64,000 nucleotides of DNA from Daphnia carinata. Lineage: Eukaryota > Arthropoda > Branchiopoda > Diplostraca > Daphniidae. Of this stretch, positions 10,371 to 22,360 are shown one piece after another. Below the pieces are notes generated by a model, which made no database searches, was not told where the DNA came from, and saw only the letters and a list, made by a program, of their open reading frames with translations. Positions within the stretch are counted from its first letter, which is position 1; each line of letters starts with the position of its first letter. The translations under genes and the position numbers were made by a program. The stretch spans positions 1 through 64,000 of the forward strand of contig NC_081332.1 of NCBI RefSeq assembly GCF_022539665.2, written 5' to 3'.

Positions 10371-10444
10371 GCCTTTGTGGCGCAATTGGCTAGCGCGTTC
10401 GGCTGTTAACCGGAAGGCTGGTGGTTCGATCCCACCCAGGGGCG
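10371..10444 (+). tRNA. tRNA-Asn(GTT): tRNA-Asn(GTT) (unit 8)
   Basis: Identical to 1046..1119. Confidence 0.93.
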
Positions 10445-10665
10445 AAGGCCATGTTTTTAACGATTTTTCGTTTCCAAAGAGATGCTTCCAGTTTTTTAAA
10501 AACCTCCCTCGCTTTCAAGTATACGTCTTTGGCTAGTCGTCAGTGGTGAACAAACTTGGTGACTCTTCACAAAAACATATTATGGTACCATTGCTTAGTT
10601 TTAATAACTTACTCTACAGTCATTGATAATTAATACAACTAGTGGTTTCACCGACAAGCCGATGG

Positions 10666-10738
10666 CGTTCCACTTGGGTAAACCCCGAAGAATCTTCAGC
10701 GTGTGAGGCTGACGTGATAACCGCTACACTATGAGGAC
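10666..10738 (-). pseudogene. tRNA-Val(CAC)-like, decayed (unit 9)
   Basis: Same lesions as 9..81. Confidence 0.68.
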
Positions 10739-10837
10739 ACGTTTGTCTACCAAAGCACTCATTTCGAAAACAGATTTTAAAGCCATTACGACAAAAAGGT
10801 TGCAATTTACGAGCTAGCACGAGGTTTACTAGCGTCT

Positions 10838-10910
10838 TGTTCCCACCCAGGATCGAACTGAGGACCTTCAGCGTGTTAGGCCGACGTGATAACCACTACA
10901 CTATGGGAAC
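10838..10910 (-). tRNA. tRNA-Val(AAC): tRNA-Val(AAC) (unit 9)
   Basis: Intact; identical to 181..253. Confidence 0.92.
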
Positions 10911-10965
10911 TGAACCTCGCATATCGTTTTCAATTTATGGGAACAACTTTTATTTAGAACATTGC

Positions 10966-11038
10966 CGCCCAACGTTGGGCTCGAACCCACGACCCTGAGA
11001 TTAACAGTCTCATGCTCTACCGACTGAGCTAGCCAGGC
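10966..11038 (-). tRNA. Lys-body tRNA with GTT anticodon (unit 9)
   Basis: Identical to 309..381. Confidence 0.74.
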
Positions 11039-11702
11039 ACATGTACGTTTTTCAGCAAGACTTGAAACACCTGTTTTCCAATACAAAAAGATGATGCCTC
11101 ACACCATGAAGTACACCAGGAGCAGTACCGATTTCAAAATCAGCTAGCTACACCTGTTAGTCTCCAGAAATGGCATTGCGGCTCATGAATTTGGATATTT
11201 TGAAGGAGAGATGTGCTGATAGTTTGGAAAATAAATAAAGTAAACGAATGTTTTCGTGTAAAATCGGACTGAAAAATAAGCCCGACAAAATAAGCCCGAC
11301 TTTTCGGGATTGTTTTTTTCTTTCACAGACATATATAAAACAATATGAACTAGATCTCAAATTAAACGAGAAAACACGAAAATCAAATTTACTTTTAGAT
11401 TGGGCTTATAGTTTTTCAAATAAATGGGAAAAAGGAATGACACATTTTTTGAGGGATGTCTTCAAGAAGCAATACGAAAGGTACGTTTTCTCGGTTTGTT
11501 TCCGGTTTCATTTAAACAAACTATTAATAATTGATTTACTTATACATTTTTACTCTGTCCTTGGTAGAAGCCTAATTACAAAGTTGACAAATGGCGTCCA
11601 ACTGACTTTTCTCACATTATCAAAAGGGTTGAATAATGTTCAAGGACGTTTCTTCCAGTCCTGCATAGCCGTTGAATTACCTTTCCCCCTTGGACATTAC
11701 AT

Positions 11703-11776
11703 GCCTTTGTGGCGCAATTGGCTAGCGCGTTCGGCTGTTAACCGGAAGGCTGGTGGTTCGATCCCACCCAGGGGCG
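11703..11776 (+). tRNA. tRNA-Asn(GTT): tRNA-Asn(GTT) (unit 9)
   Basis: Identical to 1046..1119. Confidence 0.93.
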
Positions 11777-11997
11777 AAGGCCATGTTTTTAACGATTTTT
11801 CGTTTCCAAAGAGATGCTTCCAGTTTTTTAAAAACCTCCCTCGCTTTCAAGTATACGTCTTTGGCTAGTCGTCAGTGGTGAACAAACTTGGTGACTCTTC
11901 ACAAAAACATATTATGGTACCATTGCTTAGTTTTAATAACTTACTCTACAGTCATTGATAATTAATACAACTAGTGGTTTCACCGACAAGCCGATGG

Positions 11998-12070
11998 CGT
12001 TCCACTTGGGTAAACCCCGAAGAATCTTCAGCGTGTGAGGCTGACGTGATAACCGCTACACTATGAGGAC
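11998..12070 (-). pseudogene. tRNA-Val(CAC)-like, decayed (unit 10)
   Basis: Same lesions as 9..81. Confidence 0.68.
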
Positions 12071-12169
12071 ACGTTTGTCTACCAAAGCACTCATTTCGAA
12101 AACAGATTTTAAAGCCATTACGACAAAAAGGTTGCAATTTACGAGCTAGCACGAGGTTTACTAGCGTCT

Positions 12170-12242
12170 TGTTCCCACCCAGGATCGAACTGAGGACCTT
12201 CAGCGTGTTAGGCCGACGTGATAACCACTACACTATGGGAAC
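12170..12242 (-). tRNA. tRNA-Val(AAC): tRNA-Val(AAC) (unit 10)
   Basis: Intact. This is the last unit to keep the T5 run in the Val trailer. Confidence 0.92.
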
Positions 12243-12297
12243 TGAACCTCGCATATCGTTTTCAATTTATGGGAACAACTTTTATTTAGAACATTGC

Positions 12298-12370
12298 CGC
12301 CCAACGTTGGGCTCGAACCCACGACCCTGAGATTAACAGTCTCATGCTCTACCGACTGAGCTAGCCAGGC
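12298..12370 (-). tRNA. Lys-body tRNA with GTT anticodon (unit 10)
   Basis: Identical to 309..381. Confidence 0.74.
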
Positions 12371-13034
12371 ACATGTACGTTTTTCAGCAAGACTTGAAAC
12401 ACCTGTTTTCCAATACAAAAAGATGATGCCTCACACCATGAAGTACACCAGGAGCAGTACCGATTTCAAAATCAGCTAGCTACACCTGTTAGTCTCCAGA
12501 AATGGCATTGCGGCTCATGAATTTGGATATTTTGAAGGAGAGATGTGCTGATAGTTTGGAAAATAAATAAAGTAAACGAATGTTTTCGTGTAAAATCGGA
12601 CTGAAAAATAAGCCCGACAAAATAAGCCCGACTTTTCGGGATTGTTTTTTTCTTTCACAGACATATATAAAACAATATGAACTAGATCTCAAATTAAACG
12701 AGAAAACACGAAAATCAAATTTACTTTTAGATTGGGCTTATAGTTTTTCAAATAAATGGGAAAAAGGAATGACACATTTTTTGAGGGATGTCTTCAAGAA
12801 GCAATACGAAAGGTACGTTTTCTCGGTTTGTTTCCGGTTTCATTTAAACAAACTATTAATAATTGATTTACTTATACATTTTTACTCTGTCCTTGGTAGA
12901 AGCCTAATTACAAAGTTGACAAATGGCGTCCAACTGACTTTTCTCACATTATCAAAAGGGTTGAATAATGTTCAAGGACGTTTCTTCCAGTCCTGCATAG
13001 CCGTTGAATTACCTTTCCCCCTTGGACATTACAT

Positions 13035-13108
13035 GCCTTTGTGGCGCAATTGGCTAGCGCGTTCGGCTGTTAACCGGAAGGCTGGTGGTTCGATCCCACC
13101 CAGGGGCG
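13035..13108 (+). tRNA. tRNA-Asn(GTT): tRNA-Asn(GTT) (unit 10)
   Basis: Identical to 1046..1119. Confidence 0.93.
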
Positions 13109-13329
13109 AAGGCCATGTTTTTAACGATTTTTCGTTTCCAAAGAGATGCTTCCAGTTTTTTAAAAACCTCCCTCGCTTTCAAGTATACGTCTTTGGCTAG
13201 TCGTCAGTGGTGAACAAACTTGGTGACTCTTCACAAAAACATATTATGGTACCATTGCTTAGTTTTAATAACTTACTCTACAGTCATTGATAATTAATAC
13301 AACTAGTGGTTTCACCGACAAGCCGATGG

Positions 13330-13402
13330 CGTTCCACTTGGGTAAACCCCGAAGAATCTTCAGCGTGTGAGGCTGACGTGATAACCGCTACACTATGAGG
13401 AC
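13330..13402 (-). pseudogene. tRNA-Val(CAC)-like, decayed (unit 11)
   Basis: Same lesions as 9..81. Confidence 0.68.
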
Positions 13403-13501
13403 ACGTTTGTCTACCAAAGCACTCATTTCGAAAACAGATTTTAAAGCCATTACGACAAAATGGTTGCAATTTACGAGCTAGCACGAGGTTTACTAGCGTC
13501 T

Positions 13502-13574
13502 TGTTCCCACCCAGGATCGAACTGAGGACCTTCAGCGTGTTAGGCCGACGTGATAACCACTACACTATGGGAAC
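13502..13574 (-). tRNA. tRNA-Val(AAC): tRNA-Val(AAC) (unit 11)
   Basis: Intact gene. From this unit rightward the trailer T-run is T4 rather than T5, because plus-strand ACAAAAAGG becomes ACAAAATGG. Confidence 0.92.
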
Positions 13575-13629
13575 TGAACCTCGCATATCGTTTTCAATTT
13601 ATGGGAACAACTTTTATTTAGAACATTGC

Positions 13630-13702
13630 CGCCCAACGTTGGGCTCGAACCCACGACCCTGAGATTAACAGTCTCATGCTCTACCGACTGAGCTAGCCAG
13701 GC
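13630..13702 (-). tRNA. Lys-body tRNA with GTT anticodon (unit 11)
   Basis: Identical to 309..381. Confidence 0.74.
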
Positions 13703-14366
13703 ACATGTACGTTTTTCAGCAAGACTTGAAACACCTGTTTTCCAATACAAAAAGATGATGCCTCACACCATGAAGTACACCAGGAGCAGTACCGATTTCA
13801 AAATCAGCTAGCTACACCTGTTAGTCTCCAGAAATGGCATTGCGGCTCATGAATTTGGATATTTTGAAGGAGAGATGTGCTGATAGTTTGGAAAATAAAT
13901 AAAGTAAACGAATGTTTTCGTGTAAAATCGGACTGAAAAATAAGCCCGACAAAATAAGCCCGACTTTTCGGGATTGTTTTTTTCTTTCACAGACATATAT
14001 AAAACAATATGAACTAGATCTCAAATTAAACGAGAAAACACGAAAATCAAATTTACTTTTAGATTGGGCTTATAGTTTTTCAAATAAATGGGAAAAAGGA
14101 ATGACACATTTTTTGAGGGATGTCTTCAAGAAGCAATACGAAAGGTACGTTTTCTCGGTTTGTTTCCGGTTTCATTTAAACAAACTATTAATAATTGATT
14201 TACTTATACATTTTTACTCTGTCCTTGGTAGAAGCCTAATTACAAAGTTGACAAATGGCGTCCAACTGACTTTTCTCACATTATCAAAAGGGTTGAATAA
14301 TGTTCAAGGACGTTTCTTCCAGTCCTGCATAGCCGTTGAATTACCTTTCCCCCTTGGACATTACAT

Positions 14367-14440
14367 GCCTTTGTGGCGCAATTGGCTAGCGCGTTCGGCT
14401 GTTAACCGGAAGGCTGGTGGTTCGAGCCCACCCAGGGGCG
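14367..14440 (+). tRNA. tRNA-Asn(GTT): tRNA-Asn(GTT) (unit 11), T-loop variant
   Basis: T-loop TTCGAGC variant, as at 7708..7781; otherwise identical. Confidence 0.93.
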
Positions 14441-14662
14441 AAGGCCATGTTTTTAACGATTTTTCGTTTCCAAAGAGATGCTTCCAGTTTTTTAAAAAAC
14501 CTCCCTCGCTTTCAAGTATACGTCTTTGGCTAGTCGTCAGTGGTGAACAAACTTGGTGACTCTTCACAAAAACATATTATGGTACCATTGCTTAGTTTTA
14601 ATAACTTACTCTACAGTCATTGATAATTAATACAACTAGTGGTTTCACCGACAAGCCGATGG

Positions 14663-14735
14663 CGTTCCACTTGGGTAAACCCCGAAGAATCTTCAGCGTG
14701 TGAGGCTGACGTGATAACCGCTACACTATGAGGAC
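14663..14735 (-). pseudogene. tRNA-Val(CAC)-like, decayed (unit 12)
   Basis: Same lesions as 9..81. Confidence 0.68.
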
Positions 14736-14834
14736 ACGTTTGTCTACCAAAGCACTCATTTCGAAAACAGATTTTAAAGCCATTACGACAAAATGGTTGC
14801 AATTTACGAGCTAGCACGAGGTTTACTAGCGTCT

Positions 14835-14907
14835 TGTTCCCACCCAGGATCGAACTGAGGACCTTCAGCGTGTTAGGCCGACGTGATAACCACTACACTA
14901 TGGGAAC
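14835..14907 (-). tRNA. tRNA-Val(AAC): tRNA-Val(AAC) (unit 12)
   Basis: Intact; T4 trailer variant. Confidence 0.92.
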
Positions 14908-14962
14908 TGAACCTCGCATATCGTTTTCAATTTATGGGAACAACTTTTATTTAGAACATTGC

Positions 14963-15035
14963 CGCCCAACGTTGGGCTCGAACCCACGACCCTGAGATTA
15001 ACAGTCTCATGCTCTACCGACTGAGCTAGCCAGGC
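14963..15035 (-). tRNA. Lys-body tRNA with GTT anticodon (unit 12)
   Basis: Identical to 309..381. Confidence 0.74.
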
Positions 15036-15699
15036 ACATGTACGTTTTTCAGCAAGACTTGAAACACCTGTTTTCCAATACAAAAAGATGATGCCTCACA
15101 CCATGAAGTACACCAGGAGCAGTACCGATTTCAAAATCAGCTAGCTACACCTGTTAGTCTCCAGAAATGGCATTGCGGCTCATGAATTTGGATATTTTGA
15201 AGGAGAGATGTGCTGATAGTTTGGAAAATAAATAAAGTAAACGAATGTTTTCGTGTAAAATCGGACTGAAAAATAAGCCCGACAAAATAAGCCCGACTTT
15301 TCGGGATTGTTTTTTTCTTTCACAGACATATATAAAACAATATGAACTAGATCTCAAATTAAACGAGAAAACACGAAAATCAAATTTACTTTTAGATTGG
15401 GCTTATAGTTTTTCAAATAAATGGGAAAAAGGAATGACACATTTTTTGAGGGATGTCTTCAAGAAGCAATACGAAAGGTACGTTTTCTCGGTTTGTTTCC
15501 GGTTTCATTTAAACAAACTATTAATAATTGATTTACTTATACATTTTTACTCTGTCCTTGGTAGAAGCCTAATTACAAAGTTGACAAATGGCGTCCAACT
15601 GACTTTTCTCACATTATCAAAAGGGTTGAATAATGTTCAAGGACGTTTCTTCCAGTCCTGCATAGCCGTTGAATTACCTTTCCCCCTTGGACATTACAT

Positions 15700-15773
15700 G
15701 CCTTTGTGGCGCAATTGGCTAGCGCGTTCGGCTGTTAACCGGAAGGCTGGTGGTTCGATCCCACCCAGGGGCG
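15700..15773 (+). tRNA. tRNA-Asn(GTT): tRNA-Asn(GTT) (unit 12)
   Basis: Identical to 1046..1119. Confidence 0.93.
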
Positions 15774-15995
15774 AAGGCCATGTTTTTAACGATTTTTCGT
15801 TTCCAAAGAGATGCTTCCAGTTTTTTAAAAAACCTCCCTCGCTTTCAAGTATACGTCTTTGGCTAGTCGTCAGTGGTGAACAAACTTGGTGACTCTTCAC
15901 AAAAACATATTATGGTACCATTGCTTAGTTTTAATAACTTACTCTACAGTCATTGATAATTAATACAACTAGTGGTTTCACCGACAAGCCGATGG

Positions 15996-16068
15996 CGTTC
16001 CACTTGGGTAAACCCCGAAGAATCTTCAGCGTGTGAGGCTGACGTGATAACCGCTACACTATGAGGAC
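15996..16068 (-). pseudogene. tRNA-Val(CAC)-like, decayed (unit 13)
   Basis: Same lesions as 9..81. Confidence 0.68.
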
Positions 16069-16167
16069 ACGTTTGTCTACCAAAGCACTCATTTCGAAAA
16101 CAGATTTTAAAGCCATTACGACAAAATGGTTGCAATTTACGAGCTAGCACGAGGTTTACTAGCGTCT

Positions 16168-16240
16168 TGTTCCCACCCAGGATCGAACTGAGGACCTTCA
16201 GCGTGTTAGGCCGACGTGATAACCACTACACTATGGGAAC
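16168..16240 (-). tRNA. tRNA-Val(AAC): tRNA-Val(AAC) (unit 13)
   Basis: Intact; T4 trailer variant. Confidence 0.92.
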
Positions 16241-16295
16241 TGAACCTCGCATATCGTTTTCAATTTATGGGAACAACTTTTATTTAGAACATTGC

Positions 16296-16368
16296 CGCCC
16301 AACGTTGGGCTCGAACCCACGACCCTGAGATTAACAGTCTCATGCTCTACCGACTGAGCTAGCCAGGC
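16296..16368 (-). tRNA. Lys-body tRNA with GTT anticodon (unit 13)
   Basis: Gene as 309..381. The 5' flank carries a substitution (plus-strand GTACGATTTTC) that units 18 to 21 share. Confidence 0.74.
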
Positions 16369-17032
16369 ACATGTACGATTTTCAGCAAGACTTGAAACAC
16401 CTGTTTTCCAATACAAAAAGATGATGCCTCACACCATGAAGTACACCAGGAGCAGTACCGATTTCAAAATCAGCTAGCTACACCTGTTAGTCTCCAGAAA
16501 TGGCATTGCGGCTCATGAATTTGGATATTTTGAAGGAGAGATGTGCTGATAGTTTGGAAAATAAATAAAGTAAACGAATGTTTTCGTGTAAAATCGGACT
16601 GAAAAATAAGCCCGACAAAATAAGCCCGACTTTTCGGGATTGTTTTTTTCTTTCACAGACATATATAAAACAATATGAACTAGATCTCAAATTAAACGAG
16701 AAAACACGAAAATCAAATTTACTTTTAGATTGGGCTTATAGTTTTTCAAATAAATGGGAAAAAGGAATGACACATTTTTTGAGGGATGTCTTCAAGAAGC
16801 AATACGAAAGGTACGTTTTCTCGGTTTGTTTCCGGTTTCATTTAAACAAACTATTAATAATTGATTTACTTATACATTTTTACTCTGTCCTTGGTAGAAG
16901 CCTAATTACAAAGTTGACAAATGGCGTCCAACTGACTTTTCTCACATTATCAAAAGGGTTGAATAATGTTCAAGGACGTTTCTTCCAGTCCTGCATAGCC
17001 GTTGAATTACCTTTCCCCCTTGGACATTACAT

Positions 17033-17106
17033 GCCTTTGTGGCGCAATTGGCTAGCGCGTTCGGCTGTTAACCGGAAGGCTGGTGGTTCGATCCCACCCA
17101 GGGGCG
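17033..17106 (+). tRNA. tRNA-Asn(GTT): tRNA-Asn(GTT) (unit 13)
   Basis: Identical to 1046..1119. Confidence 0.93.
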
Positions 17107-17328
17107 AAGGCCATGTTTTTAACGATTTTTCGTTTCCAAAGAGATGCTTCCAGTTTTTTAAAAAGCCTCCCTCGCTTTCAAGTATACGTCTTTGGCTAGT
17201 CGTCAGTGGTGAACAAACTTGGTGACTCTTCACAAAAACATATTATGGTACCATTGCTTAGTTTTAATAACTTACTCTACAGTCATTGATAATTAATACA
17301 ACTAGTGGTTTCACCGACAAGCCGATGG

Positions 17329-17401
17329 CGTTCCACTTGGGTAAACCCCGAAGAATCTTCAGCGTGTGAGGCTGACGTGATAACCGCTACACTATGAGGA
17401 C
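17329..17401 (-). pseudogene. tRNA-Val(CAC)-like, decayed (unit 14)
   Basis: Same lesions as 9..81. Confidence 0.68.
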
Positions 17402-17500
17402 ACGTTTGTCTACCAAAGCACTCATTTCGAAAACAGATTTTAAAGCCATTACGACAAAATGGTTGCAATTTACGAGCTAGCACGAGGTTTACTAGCGTCT

Positions 17501-17573
17501 TGTTCCCACCCAGGATCGAACTGAGGACCTTCAGCGTGTTAGGCCGACGTGATAACCACTACACTATGGGAAC
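17501..17573 (-). tRNA. tRNA-Val(AAC): tRNA-Val(AAC) (unit 14)
   Basis: Intact; T4 trailer variant. Confidence 0.92.
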
Positions 17574-17628
17574 TGAACCTCGCATATCGTTTTCAATTTA
17601 TGGGAACAACTTTTATTTAGAACATTGC

Positions 17629-17701
17629 CGCCCAACGTTGGGCTCGAACCCACGACCCTGAGATTAACAGTCTCATGCTCTACCGACTGAGCTAGCCAGG
17701 C
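17629..17701 (-). tRNA. Lys-body tRNA with GTT anticodon (unit 14)
   Basis: Identical to 309..381. Confidence 0.74.
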
Positions 17702-18365
17702 ACATGTACGTTTTTCAGCAAGACTTGAAACACCTGTTTTCCAATACAAAAAGATGATGCCTCACACCATGAAGTACACCAGGAGCAGTACCGATTTCAA
17801 AATCAGCTAGCTACACCTGTTAGTCTCCAGAAATGGCATTGCGGCTCATGAATTTGGATATTTTGAAGGAGAGATGTGCTGATAGTTTGGAAAATAAATA
17901 AAGTAAACGAATGTTTTCGTGTAAAATCGGACTGAAAAATAAGCCCGACAAAATAAGCCCGACTTTTCGGGATTGTTTTTTTCTTTCACAGACATATATA
18001 AAACAATATGAACTAGATCTCAAATTAAACGAGAAAACACGAAAATCAAATTTACTTTTAGATTGGGCTTATAGTTTTTCAAATAAATGGGAAAAAGGAA
18101 TGACACATTTTTTGAGGGATGTCTTCAAGAAGCAATACGAAAGGTACGTTTTCTCGGTTTGTTTCCGGTTTCATTTAAACAAACTATTAATAATTGATTT
18201 ACTTATACATTTTTACTCTGTCCTTGGTAGAAGCCTAATTACAAAGTTGACAAATGGCGTCCAACTGACTTTTCTCACATTATCAAAAGGGTTGAATAAT
18301 GTTCAAGGACGTTTCTTCCAGTCCTGCATAGCCGTTGAATTACCTTTCCCCCTTGGACATTACAT

Positions 18366-18439
18366 GCCTTTGTGGCGCAATTGGCTAGCGCGTTCGGCTG
18401 TTAACCGGAAGGCTGGTGGTTCGAGCCCACCCAGGGGCG
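18366..18439 (+). tRNA. tRNA-Asn(GTT): tRNA-Asn(GTT) (unit 14), T-loop variant
   Basis: T-loop TTCGAGC variant, as in units 6 and 11. Confidence 0.93.
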
Positions 18440-18661
18440 AAGGCCATGTTTTTAACGATTTTTCGTTTCCAAAGAGATGCTTCCAGTTTTTTAAAAAACC
18501 TCCCTCGCTTTCAAGTATACGTCTTTGGCTAGTCGTCAGTGGTGAACAAACTTGGTGACTCTTCACAAAAACATATTATGGTACCATTGCTTAGTTTTAA
18601 TAACTTACTCTACAGTCATTGATAATTAATACAACTAGTGGTTTCACCGACAAGCCGATGG

Positions 18662-18734
18662 CGTTCCACTTGGGTAAACCCCGAAGAATCTTCAGCGTGT
18701 GAGGCTGACGTGATAACCGCTACACTATGAGGAC
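18662..18734 (-). pseudogene. tRNA-Val(CAC)-like, decayed (unit 15)
   Basis: Same lesions as 9..81. Confidence 0.68.
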
Positions 18735-18833
18735 ACGTTTGTCTACCAAAGCACTCATTTCGAAAACAGATTTTAAAGCCATTACGACAAAATGGTTGCA
18801 ATTTACGAGCTAGCACGAGGTTTACTAGCGTCT

Positions 18834-18906
18834 TGTTCCCACCCAGGATCGAACTGAGGACCTTCAGCGTGTTAGGCCGACGTGATAACCACTACACTAT
18901 GGGAAC
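18834..18906 (-). tRNA. tRNA-Val(AAC): tRNA-Val(AAC) (unit 15)
   Basis: Intact; T4 trailer variant. Confidence 0.92.
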
Positions 18907-18961
18907 TGAACCTCGCATATCGTTTTCAATTTATGGGAACAACTTTTATTTAGAACATTGC

Positions 18962-19034
18962 CGCCCAACGTTGGGCTCGAACCCACGACCCTGAGATTAA
19001 CAGTCTCATGCTCTACCGACTGAGCTAGCCAGGC
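18962..19034 (-). tRNA. Lys-body tRNA with GTT anticodon (unit 15)
   Basis: Identical to 309..381. Confidence 0.74.
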
Positions 19035-19697
19035 ACATGTACGTTTTTCAGCAAGACTTGAAACACCTGTTTTCCAATACAAAAAGATGATGCCTCACAC
19101 CATGAAGTACACCAGGAGCAGTACCGATTTCAAAATCAGCTAGCTACACCTGTTAGTCTCCAGAAATGGCATTGCGGCTCATGAATTTGGATATTTTGAA
19201 GGAGAGATGTGTTGATAGTTTGGAAAATAAATAAAGTAAACGAATGTTTTCGTGTAAAATCGGACTGAAAAATAAGCCCGACAAAATAAGCCCGACTTTT
19301 CGGGATTGTTTTTTTCTTTCACAGACATATATAAAACAATATGAACTAGATCTCAAATTAAACGAGAAAACACGAAAATCAAATTTACTTTTAGATTGGG
19401 CTTATAGTTTTTCAAATAAATGGGAAAAAGGAATGACACATTTTTTGAGGGATGTCTTCAAGAAGCAATACGAAAGGTACGTTTTCTCGGTTTGTTTCCG
19501 GTTTCATTTAAACAAACTATTAATAATTGATTTACTTATACATTTTTACTCTGTCCTTGGTAGAAGCCTAATTACAAAGTTGACAAATGGCGTCCAACTG
19601 ACTTTTCTCACATTATCAAAAGGGTTGAATAATGTTCAAGGACGTTTCTTCCAGTCCTGCATAGCCGTTGAATTACCTTTCCCCTTGGACATTACAT

Positions 19698-19771
19698 GCC
19701 TTTGTGGCGCAATTGGCTAGCGCGTTCGGCTGTTAACCGGAAGGCTGGTGGTTCGATCCCACCCAGGGGCG
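19698..19771 (+). tRNA. tRNA-Asn(GTT): tRNA-Asn(GTT) (unit 15)
   Basis: Gene identical to 1046..1119. One C of the upstream C-run is deleted, which also breaks the long spacer ORF in this unit. Confidence 0.93.
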
Positions 19772-19993
19772 AAGGCCATGTTTTTAACGATTTTTCGTTT
19801 CCAAAGAGATGCTTCCAGTTTTTTAAAATACCTCCCTCGCTTTCAAGTATACGTCTTTGGCTAGTCGTCAGTGGTGAACAAACTTGGTGACTCTTCACAA
19901 AAACATATTATGGTACCATTGCTTAGTTTTAATAACTTACTCTACAGTCATTGATAATTAATACAACTAGTGGTTTCACCGACAAGCCGATGG

Positions 19994-20066
19994 CGTTCCA
20001 CTTGGGTAAACCCCGAAGAATCTTCAGCGTGTGAGGCTGACGTGATAACCGCTACACTATGAGGAC
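19994..20066 (-). pseudogene. tRNA-Val(CAC)-like, decayed (unit 16)
   Basis: Same lesions as 9..81. Confidence 0.68.
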
Positions 20067-20165
20067 ACGTTTGTCTACCAAAGCACTCATTTCGAAAACA
20101 GATTTTAAAGCCATTACGACAAAATGGTTGCAATTTACGAGCTAGCACGAGGTTTACTAGCGTCT

Positions 20166-20238
20166 TGTTCCCACCCAGGATCGAACTGAGGACCTTCAGC
20201 GTGTTAGGCCGACGTGATAACCACTACACTATGGGAAC
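20166..20238 (-). tRNA. tRNA-Val(AAC): tRNA-Val(AAC) (unit 16)
   Basis: Intact; T4 trailer variant. Confidence 0.92.
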
Positions 20239-20293
20239 TGAACCTCGCATATCGTTTTCAATTTATGGGAACAACTTTTATTTAGAACATTGC

Positions 20294-20366
20294 CGCCCAA
20301 CGTTGGGCTCGAACCCACGACCCTGAGATTAACAGTCTCATGCTCTACCGACTGAGCTAGCCAGGC
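20294..20366 (-). tRNA. Lys-body tRNA with GTT anticodon (unit 16)
   Basis: Identical to 309..381. Confidence 0.74.
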
Positions 20367-21030
20367 ACATGTACGTTTTTCAGCAAGACTTGAAACACCT
20401 GTTTTCCAATACAAAAAGATGATGCCTCACACCATGAAGTACACCAGGAGCAGTACCGATTTCAAAATCAGCTAGCTACACCTGTTAGTCTCCAGAAATG
20501 GCATTGCGGCTCATGAATTTGGATATTTTGAAGGAGAGATGTGCTGATAGTTTGGAAAATAAATAAAGTAAACGAATGTTTTCGTGTAAAATCGGACTGA
20601 AAAATAAGCCCGACAAAATAAGCCCGACTTTTCGGGATTGTTTTTTTCTTTCACAGACATATATAAAACAATATGAACTAGATCTCAAATTAAACGAGAA
20701 AACACGAAAATCAAATTTACTTTTAGATTGGGCTTATAGTTTTTCAAATAAATGGGAAAAAGGAATGACACATTTTTTGAGGGATGTCTTCAAGAAGCAA
20801 TACGAAAGGTACGTTTTCTCGGTTTGTTTCCGGTTTCATTTAAACAAACTATTAATAATTGATTTACTTATACATTTTTACTCTGTCCTTGGTAGAAGCC
20901 TAATTACAAAGTTGACAAATGGCGTCCAACTGACTTTTCTCACATTATCAAAAGGGTTGAATAATGTTCAAGGACGTTTCTTCCAGTCCTGCATAGCCGT
21001 TGAATTACCTTTCCCCCTTGGACATTACAT

Positions 21031-21104
21031 GCCTTTGTGGCGCAATTGGCTAGCGCGTTCGGCTGTTAACCGGAAGGCTGGTGGTTCGATCCCACCCAGG
21101 GGCG
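21031..21104 (+). tRNA. tRNA-Asn(GTT): tRNA-Asn(GTT) (unit 16)
   Basis: Identical to 1046..1119. Confidence 0.93.
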
Positions 21105-21325
21105 AAGGCCATGTTTTTAACGATTTTTCGTTTCCAAAGAGATGCTTCCAGTTTTTTAAAAACCTCCCTCGCTTTCAAGTATACGTCTTTGGCTAGTCGT
21201 CAGTGGTGAACAAACTTGGTGACTCTTCACAAAAACATATTATGGTACCATTGCTTAGTTTTAATAACTTACTCTACAGTCATTGATAATTAATACAACT
21301 AGTGGTTTCACCGACAAGCCGATGG

Positions 21326-21398
21326 CGTTCCACTTGGGTAAACCCCGAAGAATCTTCAGCGTGTGAGGCTGACGTGATAACCGCTACACTATGAGGAC
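21326..21398 (-). pseudogene. tRNA-Val(CAC)-like, decayed (unit 17)
   Basis: Same lesions as 9..81. Confidence 0.68.
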
Positions 21399-21497
21399 AC
21401 GTTTGTCTACCAAAGCACTCATTTCGAAAACAGATTTTAAAGCCATTACGACAAAATGGTTGCAATTTACGAGCTAGCACGAGGTTTACTAGCGTCT

Positions 21498-21570
21498 TGT
21501 TCCCACCCAGGATCGAACTGAGGACCTTCAGCGTGTTAGGCCGACGTGATAACCACTACACTATGGGAAC
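21498..21570 (-). tRNA. tRNA-Val(AAC): tRNA-Val(AAC) (unit 17)
   Basis: Intact; T4 trailer variant. Confidence 0.92.
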
Positions 21571-21625
21571 TGAACCTCGCATATCGTTTTCAATTTATGG
21601 GAACAACTTTTATTTAGAACATTGC

Positions 21626-21698
21626 CGCCCAACGTTGGGCTCGAACCCACGACCCTGAGATTAACAGTCTCATGCTCTACCGACTGAGCTAGCCAGGC
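21626..21698 (-). tRNA. Lys-body tRNA with GTT anticodon (unit 17)
   Basis: Identical to 309..381. Confidence 0.74.
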
Positions 21699-22360
21699 AC
21701 ATGTACGTTTTTCAGCAAGACTTGAAACACCTGTTTTCCAATACAAAAAGATGATGCCTCACACCATGAAGTACACCAGGAGCAGTACCGATTTCAAAAT
21801 CAGCTAGCTACACCTGTTAGTCTCCAGAAATGGCATTGCGGCTCATGAATTTGGATATTTTGAAGGAGAGATGTGCTGATAGTTTGGAAAATAAATAAAG
21901 TAAACGAATGTTTTCGTGTAAAATCGGACTGAAAAATAAGCCCGACAAAATAAGCCCGACTTTTCGGGATTGTTTTTTTCTTTCACAGACATATATAAAA
22001 CAATATGAACTAGATCTCAAATTAAACGAGAAAACACGAAAATCAAATTTACTTTTAGATTGGGCTTATAGTTTTTCAAATAAATGGGAAAAAGGAATGA
22101 CACATTTTTTGAGGGATGTCTTCAAGAAGCAATACGAAAGGTACGTTTTCTCGGTTTGTTTCCGGTTTCATTTAAACAAACTATTAATAATTGATTTACT
22201 TATACATTTTTACTCTGTCCTTGGTAGAAGCCTAATTACAAAGTTGACAAATGGCGTCCAACTGACTTTTCTCACATTATCAAAAGGGTTGAATAATGTT
22301 CAAGGACGTTTCTTCCAGTCCTGCATAGCCGTTGAATTACCTTTCCCCTGGACATTACAT

